DNA from: Geobacter sp.
GTDB taxonomy: Bacteria; Desulfobacterota; Desulfuromonadia; Geobacterales; Geobacteraceae
Assembly: GCA_016177775.1 (NCBI GenBank)
Contig: JACOUQ010000015.1
Coordinates: 248,001-312,000 of the forward strand
DNA length: 64,000 nucleotides
Reading direction: 5' to 3'
Both the position numbers and the translations under genes were made by a program. The notes under the pieces were generated by a model. The model worked only from the letters and a program-made list of their open reading frames with translations, was not told the DNA's origin and did not search any database. Positions within the stretch are counted from its first letter, which is position 1; every line of letters begins with the position of its first letter. This document shows, one piece after another, positions 7,276 through 15,492 of this stretch.

Positions 7276-8043
7276 CTATTTTCTTGCGACAAAAATGGCT
7301 GTGCTGTGCGTCATCATAACCCGTCCGCCTTCCCAACGAACTTTCAAGCCGGCCAAGTCTTCCTCTAATGACCGGAGCATCAGCTCTCTGGCGTGCTGTC
7401 GGTTGTCATGCCCCGCGCCGGTCGTTTCCAGCCATTCCTCGAAATCCTGCTGCTGTTCGTAATGGTGGATGCCAACCAGCGGCAGCCCCTGGGCTGCCAG
7501 CAGGGCCTGGATTTCGGTAGGCGAATAGACCTTGACCTTGGATGGAGTGCGCAGCTTTTCGATCCGGTTGTGGTATTCCTGCTTTTCTCCATCTTTCGAG
7601 GCGACCCGGTCGATCAGGACCAGCCGCGCACCGCTTTTTGCGACCCTCTTCATTTCTCCAATGGCGCGCCCGGGGTCCGGGAAATAGTGAAGGGCAAGCT
7701 TGCAGGTGACGATGTCGAAGCTTTCGTCGGGAAAAGGCAATTCCTCCCCATCCGCCAACTCAAAGCCGGTATTTGCAAGGCCCAGGACTATGGCCGCATT
7801 CCGCGCCGCCGCCAGCATCGCCGGGCTCAGATCGACACCAACCGCTGTCCGGACGACAGGGGCGAACTCATTGACGAGAAACCCGGCGCCGCACGCAACG
7901 TCAAGCGTATGGTCTTCGGGCCTCGCTTTCGCCAGCCGCACGATCAATTCAAGCAATACCCTGTCCGCCATGGGGCTGTTTTCGAGATAGTGGCGCGCGC
8001 AGCGGTTGAACTGCTCCTGCACGGTGCTCTTCATGGTTTCCAT
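7276..8043 (-). CDS. Class I SAM-dependent methyltransferase (255 aa)
   Basis: It has a UbiE/Methyltransf_11-like Rossmann fold: SAM motif I LDVACGAGFLVNEF near residue 47, acidic residue at the end of beta-2 (VGVDLSPAM), and post-motif VTCKLALHYFPDP near 112. Its start ATG overlaps the TAA stop of the desulfurase-SelD gene by one base, so the two are translationally coupled. No specific family name is safe. Given the coupling, methylation of a selenium- or sulfur-containing small molecule is a reasonable guess but is not shown by sequence. Confidence 0.85.
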   Translation of the reverse strand: METMKSTVQEQFNRCARHYLENSPMADRVLLELIVRLAKARPEDHTLDVACGAGFLVNEFAPVVRTAVGVDLSPAMLAAARNAAIVLGLANTGFELADGEELPFPDESFDIVTCKLALHYFPDPGRAIGEMKRVAKSGARLVLIDRVASKDGEKQEYHNRIEKLRTPSKVKVYSPTEIQALLAAQGLPLVGIHHYEQQQDFEEWLETTGAGHDNRQHARELMLRSLEEDLAGLKVRWEGGRVMMTHSTAIFVARK

Positions 8044-10241
8044 TAAGGTTCGATCCGGATGCGGTTCTCCGGGTCTTCGACGATCTCCCCGATCTCCGCC
8101 GCAATCGGCACGTTCCTCCTCCCAAGTTCCTCATTCATACGCCGTGAATTGCTGGCGGGAACCGCAATGAGGAGCCCGCCGGACGTCTGGGCGTCGGCCA
8201 GCACCAGCAGCTCATCCTCACCGATGCCTGGAGCGGCGTCGATCCGGTCCCGCAGGAACTCCAGGTTCCTCCGGCTGCCGCCCGGCGCAATCCCTTGCCG
8301 CACCAAAGCCCACGTTTCCTCCAGGACCGGCACCTGTGCAAGCTTGATGACTGCTCCGACGCCGCTGCCGCGGACCATCTCCGAGAGATGGCCGAGAAGG
8401 CCGAAGCCGGTCACGTCGGTGCACGCGTGCGCCCCCACCGCGACCATCGCTTCGGCTGCCTCTTTGTTGAGAGCGGTCATGACGGCAACTGCCTCGGCAA
8501 TGCTCTTCTCCGAAACCTTCCCCTGTTTCATGGCGGTGGTGATGATCCCGATCCCGAGCGGCTTGGTGAGGATCAGCCGGTCGCCCGGCTTGGCCCCGGC
8601 GTTACTGATCACCTTTTCCGGGTGTATGACGGCTGTGACTGCCATCCCATATTTCGGCTCGGCGTCCTTGATGGTATGGCCGCCGATGATGCTGATACCC
8701 GCTTCCGTAGCCTTGTCGGCGCCACCCTGGAGTATCCTGGAGAGGACATCCAGGGGAAGAGTGTCCGCCGGAAACCCGGCGATGTTCAGGGCGAACAGGG
8801 GGGTGGCTCCCATGGCGTAGATGTCGGAGAGTGAGTTTGCGGCGGTGATCTGGCCGAAGGTGTAGGGATCGTCCACGACCGGGGTGAAGTAGTCGACCGT
8901 CTGGACGATGGCGAGGGTGTCGCTCACCCGGTAGACGGCTGCGTCGTCTGCTGTTTTGGTGCCGATCAGAACATTTGGGTCGGTGATGCTGGGTAGCTGA
9001 CTCAAGACTTGAGCCAGGTCCTGTGGACTGAGTTTCGCAGCTCAGCCGGCGCAGGAGGCCAGCGCCGAAAGGCCGGTGCGTTCAAGCGCCTGGGAAGCCC
9101 CTCCCCGGATGGCGCGCAGTTCCTTCACTTTGGTCGCCACGATCCGCGCGGCGCGGTCGACCTCCTCGGCGGTGCTGAGGCGGCCGAGGCTGAAGCGGAC
9201 CGCGCCGAACCCCTGTTCGCGCTGAGTTCCCATGGCTTTGAGCACCCCGGAAAGCTCGCCGCTCCCGTCGTGGCAGGCGGACCCGGTGGATGCGGCGATC
9301 TCCGGGGTCTGTGCCAGGAGCTCCGCGCCTGCAACTCCCCGGAAACTGATGTTGAGGGTGTTGGGGAGGCGGTCGGTCGGGTGGCCGTTCAACTCTACGC
9401 CGTCAACCAGTTCGAGAAGAAGGCCGTGGAACCCCTCCCGAAGGCTGAGGATGCGCTCGCTGTCGATGGCCAGGCGCTCCCCGGCAAGTTCCGCCGCCTT
9501 CCCCAGGGCCGCGATGTACGGGACGTTCTCCGTCCCGGCCCGGCGTCCGCCCTCGTGCCCCGCGCCGTGCAGATAGGAATCTATCTTTACACCGCGCCGG
9601 ATGTAGAGGGTGCCGATCCCCTTGGGCGCATAGAGTTTGTGCCCCGCCACCGTCAGGAGGTCGACCCGCAGCTCGTCCACCAGGGTCGGGACCTTTCCCA
9701 CCGACTGGGCCGCATCGGTGTGAAACAGGATGCCGCGTTCGCGGGCGATCGCGCCGATCTCGGCAAGGGGCTGGATCGTTCCCACCTCGTTGTTGGCGTG
9801 CATGACGCTGATCAGGATGGTCTCGCTGGTGATCGCCCGGCGTACCGCTTCCGGGTCGACCCGTCCGGTTCCGTCCACAGGCAGGAGCGTCACCGTGAAG
9901 CCATGCCCTTCCAGCCACCGGAGCGGGTTCAGTACCGCCGGGTGCTCGATGGCGGTGGAAATGATGTGTCTCCCCTTGTCCCGATTGGCGAAGGCGGTGC
10001 CGATGAGGGCCTGGTTGTTGGACTCGGTGCCGCCGCTGGTGAAGACTATTTCCGTTGGTGCGCAGCCCAACAGGGCCGCCATTCTCACCCGCGCCAGTTC
10101 CACCGCCTGTTTGGCCCTTTGCCCATAGGGGTGGTTGCTGGAGGGGTTGCCGAATCCTTCCCGCAGGAAGTGGAGAAGCTCGTCGACGATGGACGGATCG
10201 ACGGGGGTGGTAGCGTTGTAGTCGAGGTAGATGGGGTCCAT
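8043..10241 (-). CDS. selD: Cysteine desulfurase-SelD fusion selenoprotein (732 aa, Sec400)
   Basis: Residues 1-399 are a complete NifS/IscS-type PLP enzyme: TSGGTESNNQ substrate loop, PLP lysine in VAGHKLYAPKG, and catalytic Cys in GSACHDGSGE. Its apparent stop is TGA 9044-9042. The same frame continues, without any start codon before TTG 9005, as the N-terminus of selenophosphate synthetase: SCAG-U-AAKLSPQDL, then DPNVLIGTKTADDAAVYR through to the end. The UGA falls exactly where SelD has its catalytic Cys/Sec (GAGCGCK in E. coli), three residues before the essential Lys. The fused protein would release Se (or S) from an amino acid and phosphorylate selenide for Sec-tRNA synthesis. GGAGGC precedes ATG 10241; a sulfur-regulon dyad lies 22 bp upstream of the start. 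If the UGA were a stop, both halves would be lost as a working pair. Confidence 0.92.
9018..9044 (-). other. Sec codon and possible SECIS hairpin at the desulfurase-SelD junction
   Basis: On the minus strand UGA (9044-9042) is followed after 13 nt by GTCC-ACA-GGAC (9028-9018). Stem and distance fit a SECIS, but the 3-nt loop lacks G, so this one is weaker than the two on the plus strand. Confidence 0.45.
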
Positions 10242-10262
10242 CGTTGCCTCCTTGATAAAAGT

Positions 10263-10277
10263 CTATAGACTTAATAG
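10263..10277 (-). promoter_or_regulatory. CTAY-N7-ATAG dyad before the desulfurase-SelD gene
   Basis: CTAT-N7-ATAG, 22 bp upstream of the start codon. Identical half-sites precede the sulfur-regulon genes at 11710, 18751, 19265, 21875, 22381, 22450, 27455, 35494 and 35551. Confidence 0.6.
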
Positions 10278-10369
10278 GCTTGATATCACGCATGTAGCCA
10301 TCGTGTCAAGAGTATTATTGATTTAATCGATGGATTCAGGGATATGGTTCGGTAATTGCGATGGATCGG

Positions 10370-10912
10370 TCAGGGCGTGAACGGCGGAGGTTCGTGAACC
10401 GATGGATCGAAAGCGAGGCGGAGGGCACCGGTGATCTCGCCGTACGTCGCGCCGAGCTCTGTCCAGAGAAAGACGAGAAGCGCTTCGCCGACGCAGGTGG
10501 GGCAGGTGGAGGCATGGGGTTCGTATGCCCCGGCCTTTCCATCTTTGAGGAAGCAATGAAGGAGGTCGGTGTGGTTCTGTTCCTCGCAACCGCAGTAGCA
10601 TGGGTAGCGGCGCAGGATGTCCGGCTTTTTGGTCGCGATCCGGTAGGCCGTGTAAATCGGAGCACTTTTGAAAACATACTCGGGGAGGGTATTGCGGAAC
10701 AGGCTCAACTCGTCGGCAGGGTTGAAGGCAGGGGAGGCAATCCAGTCTTCCTGCTCGTCCAGGGTCTGCGAGGCCTTTTCGGCCAGTTTTGACACCGGGA
10801 GCTGCAGGTATTGCTGAAATTCCCCGTAGTGGCCGCTATCCATGGCCGGCAGGGGGGCGGCAAGGAGGAGTGGCGCGCAGAGAGTGATCGCGATGATGAT
10901 AAGGCGGCGCAT
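10370..10912 (-). CDS. Exported PCYCGC-motif protein (180 aa)
   Basis: An N-terminal signal sequence (residues 1-23, MRRLIIIAITL...PLPA) is followed by a mostly helical region. Then comes the defining RYPCYCGCEEQNHTDLLHCF segment near residue 105 and a second Cys pair, STCPTCVGEAL, near 140. Proteins with the PCYCGC motif are exported, probably metal- or redox-binding, and of unknown function. Eight cysteines/histidines are grouped suitably for a metal site. No lipobox is visible. It stands alone between the SelD fusion and a second methyltransferase, both on the same strand. Confidence 0.8.
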   Translation of the reverse strand: MRRLIIIAITLCAPLLLAAPLPAMDSGHYGEFQQYLQLPVSKLAEKASQTLDEQEDWIASPAFNPADELSLFRNTLPEYVFKSAPIYTAYRIATKKPDILRRYPCYCGCEEQNHTDLLHCFLKDGKAGAYEPHASTCPTCVGEALLVFLWTELGATYGEITGALRLAFDPSVHEPPPFTP

Positions 10913-10995
10913 GAAATGGGCCTTATTACGCTAAAGTTGACTGCCTTTTCTTACTATAGCAGAAGTCGCCGGGAATCGGAATTTCCTCAGCAGCT

Positions 10996-11541
10996 TCAGT
11001 CATCGACCTTCTGGTACAGGACGGCAACGGCATGCCGGCGATAGTAATGGCTGAGCCTGCGGAAGCCGAAAGGGGTGACCAGCCTGTCCAGCTCGTCGTG
11101 GGAATAGGTCTTGACGCAACTGGGGCATTTCGCATGGAAGGAGCAGCCGGTTCCGCAGGCGGCGTCCTCCCGGCGGCAGCGCGTTTCGATGAGGAGATAA
11201 CCCTCGTCGCGGAGGTTGATGCTGATGTTTTTCAGGTACGACCATTTCTCCGCGCCGTCCGGGATGATGTTAAGGACGTAGGTCGACAGCACCATGTCCA
11301 CACCGAGCGCCCCCCGTTGCAAGGCCCCCGTCTCCAGTATCCCCGCCAGGCCGTTGCTGGCCGACATCCGCATGATGCGACGCACCTGTTCCGGCACGTC
11401 CGCAGCGTAGACCGAGAACCCCTTTTCAGAGAGGAACCGGGCGTTGCGAAGGGTGCCCGCCCCGTAATCGAGAATGGTCCGGACCCCCTTCCTCTCGAAA
11501 AAGCCGAAGTATGTCCGGATGCTCCCCGCGATCATTGCCAT
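10996..11541 (-). CDS. SAM-dependent methyltransferase with internal Cys cluster (181 aa)
   Basis: Start ATG 11541 is chosen because GGAGG lies 7 nt upstream; a longer in-frame opening at 11610 has no ribosome site. SAM motif I is ILDYGAGTLRNARFL near residue 24, followed by VYAADVPEQ. Near residue 125 is a cysteine-rich insert CRREDAACGTGCSFHAKCPSC with C-x3-4-C and CxxC spacings that look like a structural zinc knuckle. Dyad CTAT-N7-CTAG at 11619-11633 upstream hints that it belongs to the sulfur regulon. Substrate unknown. Confidence 0.75.
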   Translation of the reverse strand: MAMIAGSIRTYFGFFERKGVRTILDYGAGTLRNARFLSEKGFSVYAADVPEQVRRIMRMSASNGLAGILETGALQRGALGVDMVLSTYVLNIIPDGAEKWSYLKNISINLRDEGYLLIETRCRREDAACGTGCSFHAKCPSCVKTYSHDELDRLVTPFGFRRLSHYYRRHAVAVLYQKVDD

Positions 11542-11618
11542 GGATGGCCTCCTTCTTCGCATTTGCAATCTATCTGACATTGCGAATATGGTATGGTCAA
11601 AACGTAACATAAATTTGC

Positions 11619-11633
11619 CTATAGAACAACTAG
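11619..11633. promoter_or_regulatory. Imperfect copy of the sulfur-regulon dyad (CTAT-N7-CTAG)
   Basis: One half-site differs from the CTAY-N7-ATAG consensus. It lies between the divergent methyltransferase and ABC-permease units and may serve the former. Confidence 0.4.
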
Positions 11634-11678
11634 AGAAATGAGCTAGGGTAATAAATTTTCAATGCCCGAAAAAAGTGG

Positions 11679-11724
11679 TTGACTTCTTCAAGTCTAAAGT
11701 GTATTAAATCTATTAATTTAATAG
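11679..11724 (+). promoter_or_regulatory. Promoter and operator of the ABC-permease/nitrogenase-like operon
   Basis: TTGACT 11679-11684, 17 bp, TATTAA 11702-11707. The dyad CTAT-TAATTTA-ATAG covers 11710-11724, from the -10 end across the start site, so a bound regulator would repress. Confidence 0.65.
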
Positions 11725-11738
11725 TGTAATAGTGGATC

Positions 11739-11797
11739 GACCGGACAGACCGGAGGTCTCGCGCAGAAGCATGCGACGGGGCCTCCGGTTTTTTTAT
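11739..11797 (+). promoter_or_regulatory. Leader hairpin and overlapping terminator (attenuator), copy A
   Basis: GA-CCGG-ACAGA-CCGG-AGG: hairpin CCGG 11741-11744 with CCGG 11750-11753. The second CCGG plus AGG (11750-11756) can instead pair with CCTCCGG (11782-11788), followed by seven T. The two structures exclude each other, as in riboswitch or attenuator leaders. Related leaders occur at 19297 and 27538. Confidence 0.6.
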
Positions 11798-11851
11798 TTT
11801 TTGGCGATGATTGGATTTTCGGGCAATTTCGGTCAGCAGGCTGGAGGAGCG

Positions 11852-12634
11852 GTGCGAGAAGATTTAACCAGCAAGGTGGGTAACGGATTTCAGAAGGGGA
11901 TTGCCATATTGTTCTTCATTCTGCTGTGGGAGTTTATGCCACGGTTCAAGATCGTTGACCCGTTCATTCTCACCCCTTTCACCGACGTGATAAGGGCGTT
12001 GGTTCGCCTGACCGCGTCGGGAGAAATACTCAGGCATCTGTTGAGCAGCTTCCAGCGGTCCTTTGGCGGGTTCGTTCTGGCCATGTTCGTCGGAATTCCG
12101 GTCGGAGTTCTTATGGGGTGGTTCAAGAGGTTCGAAAGAATGGTCGATCCGCTGCTCCAGGTCTTCCGCAATACCTCGATCCTTGCCCTGTTTCCGGTCT
12201 TCATACTTGTCTTCGGTCTCGGGGAGGTTTCCAAGATCGCCATCATCTTCTGGGGGACCCTCTGGCCGACCCTGCTCAACACCATCGGCGGGGTTAAGAA
12301 CGTTGACCCGATCCTCGTCAAGTCGGCCCGCTCCATGGGGATATCGCAAGCTGGGCTCCTCTTCAAGGTCGTTCTGCCGGCTGCCAGCCCCTCCATCCTG
12401 ACCGGCATTCGCTTAAGCGCGGCAAGCGCGATTCTTGTCCTCGTGGCGGCGGAGATGCTCGGCGCCAATTCCGGGCTCGGCTTCCTCATCTTTTACGCGG
12501 AGCAGTCGTACGCCGTTCCCGACATGTATGCAGGGATCCTTTCTCTGTCGGTCATCGGCTGCACCGTCAATTACGTACTTGTGGAGGTTGAGCGGCGTGT
12601 CACCCGGTGGAAGGAGGAGGTGCATGCAGGTTGA
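11852..12634 (+). CDS. ABC transporter permease, SsuC/TauC type (260 aa)
   Basis: An open frame reaches back into the leader terminator, so I place the start at GTG 11852, directly after GGAGGAG, giving the usual permease length. There are about six membrane helices. The EAA-loop (ILVKSARSMGISQAGLLFKVVLPAASPSILTG) is characteristic of importers of sulfonates, taurine, nitrate or thiamine precursors. It is first in an operon with a matching binding protein and NifD/NifK-like genes. No ATPase gene follows; one must be shared from elsewhere, for example cysA or an unlinked ssuB. The sulfur-type operator favours an organosulfur substrate. Confidence 0.85.
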   Translation: MREDLTSKVGNGFQKGIAILFFILLWEFMPRFKIVDPFILTPFTDVIRALVRLTASGEILRHLLSSFQRSFGGFVLAMFVGIPVGVLMGWFKRFERMVDPLLQVFRNTSILALFPVFILVFGLGEVSKIAIIFWGTLWPTLLNTIGGVKNVDPILVKSARSMGISQAGLLFKVVLPAASPSILTGIRLSAASAILVLVAAEMLGANSGLGFLIFYAEQSYAVPDMYAGILSLSVIGCTVNYVLVEVERRVTRWKEEVHAG

Positions 12635-12666
12635 GGGGTTAGGACTGCCTGAGTGGCCCCCGCACT

Positions 12667-12693
12667 CGGGCAACCACGCAGGGTTGCCCCTAC
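12667..12693. repeat. REP half-unit between permease and binding-protein genes
   Basis: GGGCAACCACGCAGGGTTGCCCCTAC-type hairpin; its left partner unit is decayed. Confidence 0.7.
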
Positions 12694-12726
12694 AAAACAA
12701 TATCAGGACGAGAGAAGGAGAGTGAC

Positions 12727-13791
12727 ATGAACGAAAAATGGTGGCGACTCATAGTCGCAGGAATGGCGGCATTGTTCTTTGCACTGCCGGCGGGGAGCAG
12801 GGCCGAAAGCAAGGAGAACGGCAAAGGGGACGTGGTCAGGCTGGCGGACTCTTTCGGGACCGTTAGCGTATATCCCCCCTATATTGCCGATGATCTCGGT
12901 TTCTTCGCCGAGGAGGGGATCAAGGCGGAGTTCGTCGGCGTGGTCCCGCCGCCGCAACTGGTGGCTGCAGTCATTGCCGGTCGGCTCGACGTTGGTGGCG
13001 CCCATGTCAACCGGACCATCTCCGGCATCAATGCCGGGGCGAAGATCAAAGCGGTGGTGGCCGCCACGGAGACGACCAGGGAGCAGCCGCACATGGTCTT
13101 CGTCGTGCCGGCCAACAGCCCGATAAAGTCGCCCCGTGACCTCATCGGCAAGCGGGTGGCGATCATGGCCTATGGCGGTTGCAATGAGTACACCCCCTAT
13201 GAATGGCTGCGGAAAAACGGTGTCGCCAGCCCCAAGGGAAAGCTCACGATCGTCGTAGTTCCGCCTGGCAAGGAGATCGACGCCGTCAAGCACGGCGACG
13301 CCGACGTGGCTGGCGCCCACATCAACCCGGCAGACCTGGCGAAAAAGGGGAACGATCTGCGGATACTCTTCACCGACTACGACGTCTGGGGTACTCAGGG
13401 TGGGGCAACTCCCCAATACTTCTCTGAAAAGTTCATAAAAGAGAAGCCGGACGTGGTGAGGCGTTTTGTAAGGGCACTTGCCAAGACCAACAACTGGATC
13501 AACGCCAACCCGGAGAAGGCGAAGATCGTCTTCGCCAAGAGGGCAAAGGTCGACCCGGCGCAGGTGAGCGTCAACCACTACGCCCCGGACGGGATCATCA
13601 AGGACGACAGCGTTAAGCTCTGGATCAGCCTCCTGACAGACTACGGCGAGGTCAAGCCGGGGATCAGGACGGGCGAGATTTTTACCAATGCCTTCAACCA
13701 GCCGATTGAGAGGAAAAAGAAGGAAAAGAAGGGTAAGACGGCAAAGGTGAAAGGAAATGATACAGGTTTGATTTCGGAACTGACGAAGTGA
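12727..13791 (+). CDS. ABC transporter periplasmic binding protein, SsuA/NMT1 type (354 aa)
   Basis: The signal peptide covers residues 1-26 (MNEKWWRLIVAGMAALFFA...SRA). The mature part follows the NMT1/THI5-like fold of aliphatic-sulfonate and taurine receptors: YIADDLGFFAEEGIKAEFVG near 55, LDVGGAHVN near 85, HMVFVVPANSPIKSPRDLIGKRVAI near 120, FIKEKPDVVRRFVRAL near 240. The C-terminus is Lys-rich. ATG 12727 has GAGAAGGAGAG upstream. Expected to deliver a small organosulfur compound to the permease at 11852. The exact ligand cannot be read from sequence. Confidence 0.85.
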   Translation: MNEKWWRLIVAGMAALFFALPAGSRAESKENGKGDVVRLADSFGTVSVYPPYIADDLGFFAEEGIKAEFVGVVPPPQLVAAVIAGRLDVGGAHVNRTISGINAGAKIKAVVAATETTREQPHMVFVVPANSPIKSPRDLIGKRVAIMAYGGCNEYTPYEWLRKNGVASPKGKLTIVVVPPGKEIDAVKHGDADVAGAHINPADLAKKGNDLRILFTDYDVWGTQGGATPQYFSEKFIKEKPDVVRRFVRALAKTNNWINANPEKAKIVFAKRAKVDPAQVSVNHYAPDGIIKDDSVKLWISLLTDYGEVKPGIRTGEIFTNAFNQPIERKKKEKKGKTAKVKGNDTGLISELTK

Positions 13792-13840
13792 TTGATAAGA
13801 GCTTGCTCGCAAGTAGAAGCTCGGGAAAGGAGTGAACACC

Positions 13841-15373
13841 ATGGGTTTGAAAGAAGACAAAGTGGTTCCAGGCAGGGAAGAACGGGTGGCGGCCTGCATG
13901 GCTTACGGCGGGAGCGCCTGCGGGATCGGGAGGGAAAACAAGGTCTGCCTGAAGAACAGCGAGCGGGGGTTTTCGCAGGCGGGGCTCTGTCAGCTCCTGC
14001 CGACGCTCGGCATGCTCCTGACGCTGCCGGAGACGGCGGTGGTGGTGCATGGCGCCATCGGCTGCGGCTCCACCGGCTTCGGCACCAATGTCAGCATGAA
14101 GCTCCACCACCTGCTGCGGGGGAACCCGAATGCCAAGGACGGCATATGGGTCTCCACCAACCTGGAAGAGGCGGACGTGGTACACGGGGGGGAGGGGAGG
14201 CTGGAGGAGACGATCCTGGAGGTGGACCGGCGCTTTGCACCGAAATCCATCATCGTCATTCAGACCTGCGCCCCGTCCATCATCGGCGACGACCTGGAAG
14301 GGGTGATCGAGAAGGTGAGGGCGCAGATCGACACGCCGCTCCTCTATTCCCACTGCGAGGGGTTCAAGACAAAGATCTGGGCCACCGGCTACGATGTCGC
14401 TTTCCACGCCATGGTCCACGGCTTCATCGAAAAGGACCGCGAGGGACGCCCGCCCCGCAAGGAAGGGAGAAAGCCGGAAGAGCGGCCGGTGGTGAACGTC
14501 ATCAACCTCGCCTCCGTCGGCCGTCCCGACGAGCAGGAGATGGAGCGGCTTCTGAACGCCATCGGCATCGACGTCATCATCGGCCCCAACTTCGGCAGCC
14601 GGGAAAAGATCCGCTCCATGACCCAGGCGGACCTGACCGTCAGTGTCTGTCCCACCCATGACGACTATTTCGTCGACTACCTCCACACGGAGTACGGCAT
14701 CCCGTTCGTGCTGAAGGACATGCCGATCGGGCTGGAAAACACGCGGAACTGGCTTCTGGACATCGCCCGGCACTTCGGGCTGGAGAAGGAGGCGCAGGCA
14801 TTCATCGAGCGCGAGGAGGCCCAGGCGAAAAAGTCGGTGGAGAAATTCCTGCCGCTCCTGAAGGGGAAACGGGTCTTCCTCTCCGCCGGCGAATTCCGGG
14901 CGCTGGTCACAGCCGGTCTCTTCCAGGAGCTGGGGCTGGAGGTTGTGGGGCTTCGCTCCTACCACCACGATGACTTCGGCACCGAGTATTACGGCAAGAT
15001 CGTGGGGGCGCAAGGAGGGAAGGATTTCCCGGTGGACATCGCCAACTTCCAGCCCTTCGAGCTGGTGAATCTCCTCAAGAAAATCGACGTCGACCTGTTC
15101 GCCGGCCATATCTGGGACAACGCCTGGGCAGCGCGGCTGGGGCTTCCGACCATCACCATCTTCCGGATATTCGACTATTACGTCGGTTACCGGGGCTTCT
15201 ACGAGGTGGCGAAGAAGACGGCCCGCATCCTCCGCAACCACTCCTTCAACACGAACCTGAGCCGCCATGTGCCGGGCGCCTACCGGCAGGAGTGGTACGA
15301 GGAGAACGCATTCAAATATATCAAGAGCTTCCAGCCGGAGGAGACGTCGGAGCCGGAATCGGCGGCGGCGTAA
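13841..15373 (+). CDS. NifD-like subunit of a nitrogenase-like reductase, copy 1 (510 aa)
   Basis: Start ATG 13841 with AAAGGAG upstream. Three cysteines in P-cluster-type positions are visible: Cys50 (GLCQLLP), Cys75 (HGAIGCGS) and Cys143 (IQTCAPSIIGDD). Cys270 (SVCPTHDDYF) aligns with the cofactor-ligand Cys275 of NifD. The cofactor His442 of NifD is replaced: the matching block is YVGYRGF, with Val at that place. There is also an N-terminal C-x7-C-x8-C set (Cys19, 27, 36) absent from standard NifD but shared with the second copy at 32485. This points to a catalytic nitrogenase-like enzyme with its own metal cluster, not a nitrogenase. Methylthio-alkane reductase MarD is the best functional precedent. 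Confidence 0.88.
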   Translation: MGLKEDKVVPGREERVAACMAYGGSACGIGRENKVCLKNSERGFSQAGLCQLLPTLGMLLTLPETAVVVHGAIGCGSTGFGTNVSMKLHHLLRGNPNAKDGIWVSTNLEEADVVHGGEGRLEETILEVDRRFAPKSIIVIQTCAPSIIGDDLEGVIEKVRAQIDTPLLYSHCEGFKTKIWATGYDVAFHAMVHGFIEKDREGRPPRKEGRKPEERPVVNVINLASVGRPDEQEMERLLNAIGIDVIIGPNFGSREKIRSMTQADLTVSVCPTHDDYFVDYLHTEYGIPFVLKDMPIGLENTRNWLLDIARHFGLEKEAQAFIEREEAQAKKSVEKFLPLLKGKRVFLSAGEFRALVTAGLFQELGLEVVGLRSYHHDDFGTEYYGKIVGAQGGKDFPVDIANFQPFELVNLLKKIDVDLFAGHIWDNAWAARLGLPTITIFRIFDYYVGYRGFYEVAKKTARILRNHSFNTNLSRHVPGAYRQEWYEENAFKYIKSFQPEETSEPESAAA

Positions 15374-15396
15374 AGGACGGTTTGATCGTGAATTAT

Positions 15397-15464
15397 GTAG
15401 GGGCGGTCCTGCGTGACCGCCCGCTTCATCCCGAAAACGGGCAACCACACAGGATTGCCCCTAC
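15397..15464. repeat. REP element between the NifD-like and NifK-like genes (copy 1 pair)
   Basis: GTAGGGGCGG...GACCGCCC unit followed by a GGGCAACC...GATTGCCCCTAC unit, inside one operon. Confidence 0.85.
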
Positions 15465-15492
15465 AGAAGATTTCAAATAAGGAGATTCATAT

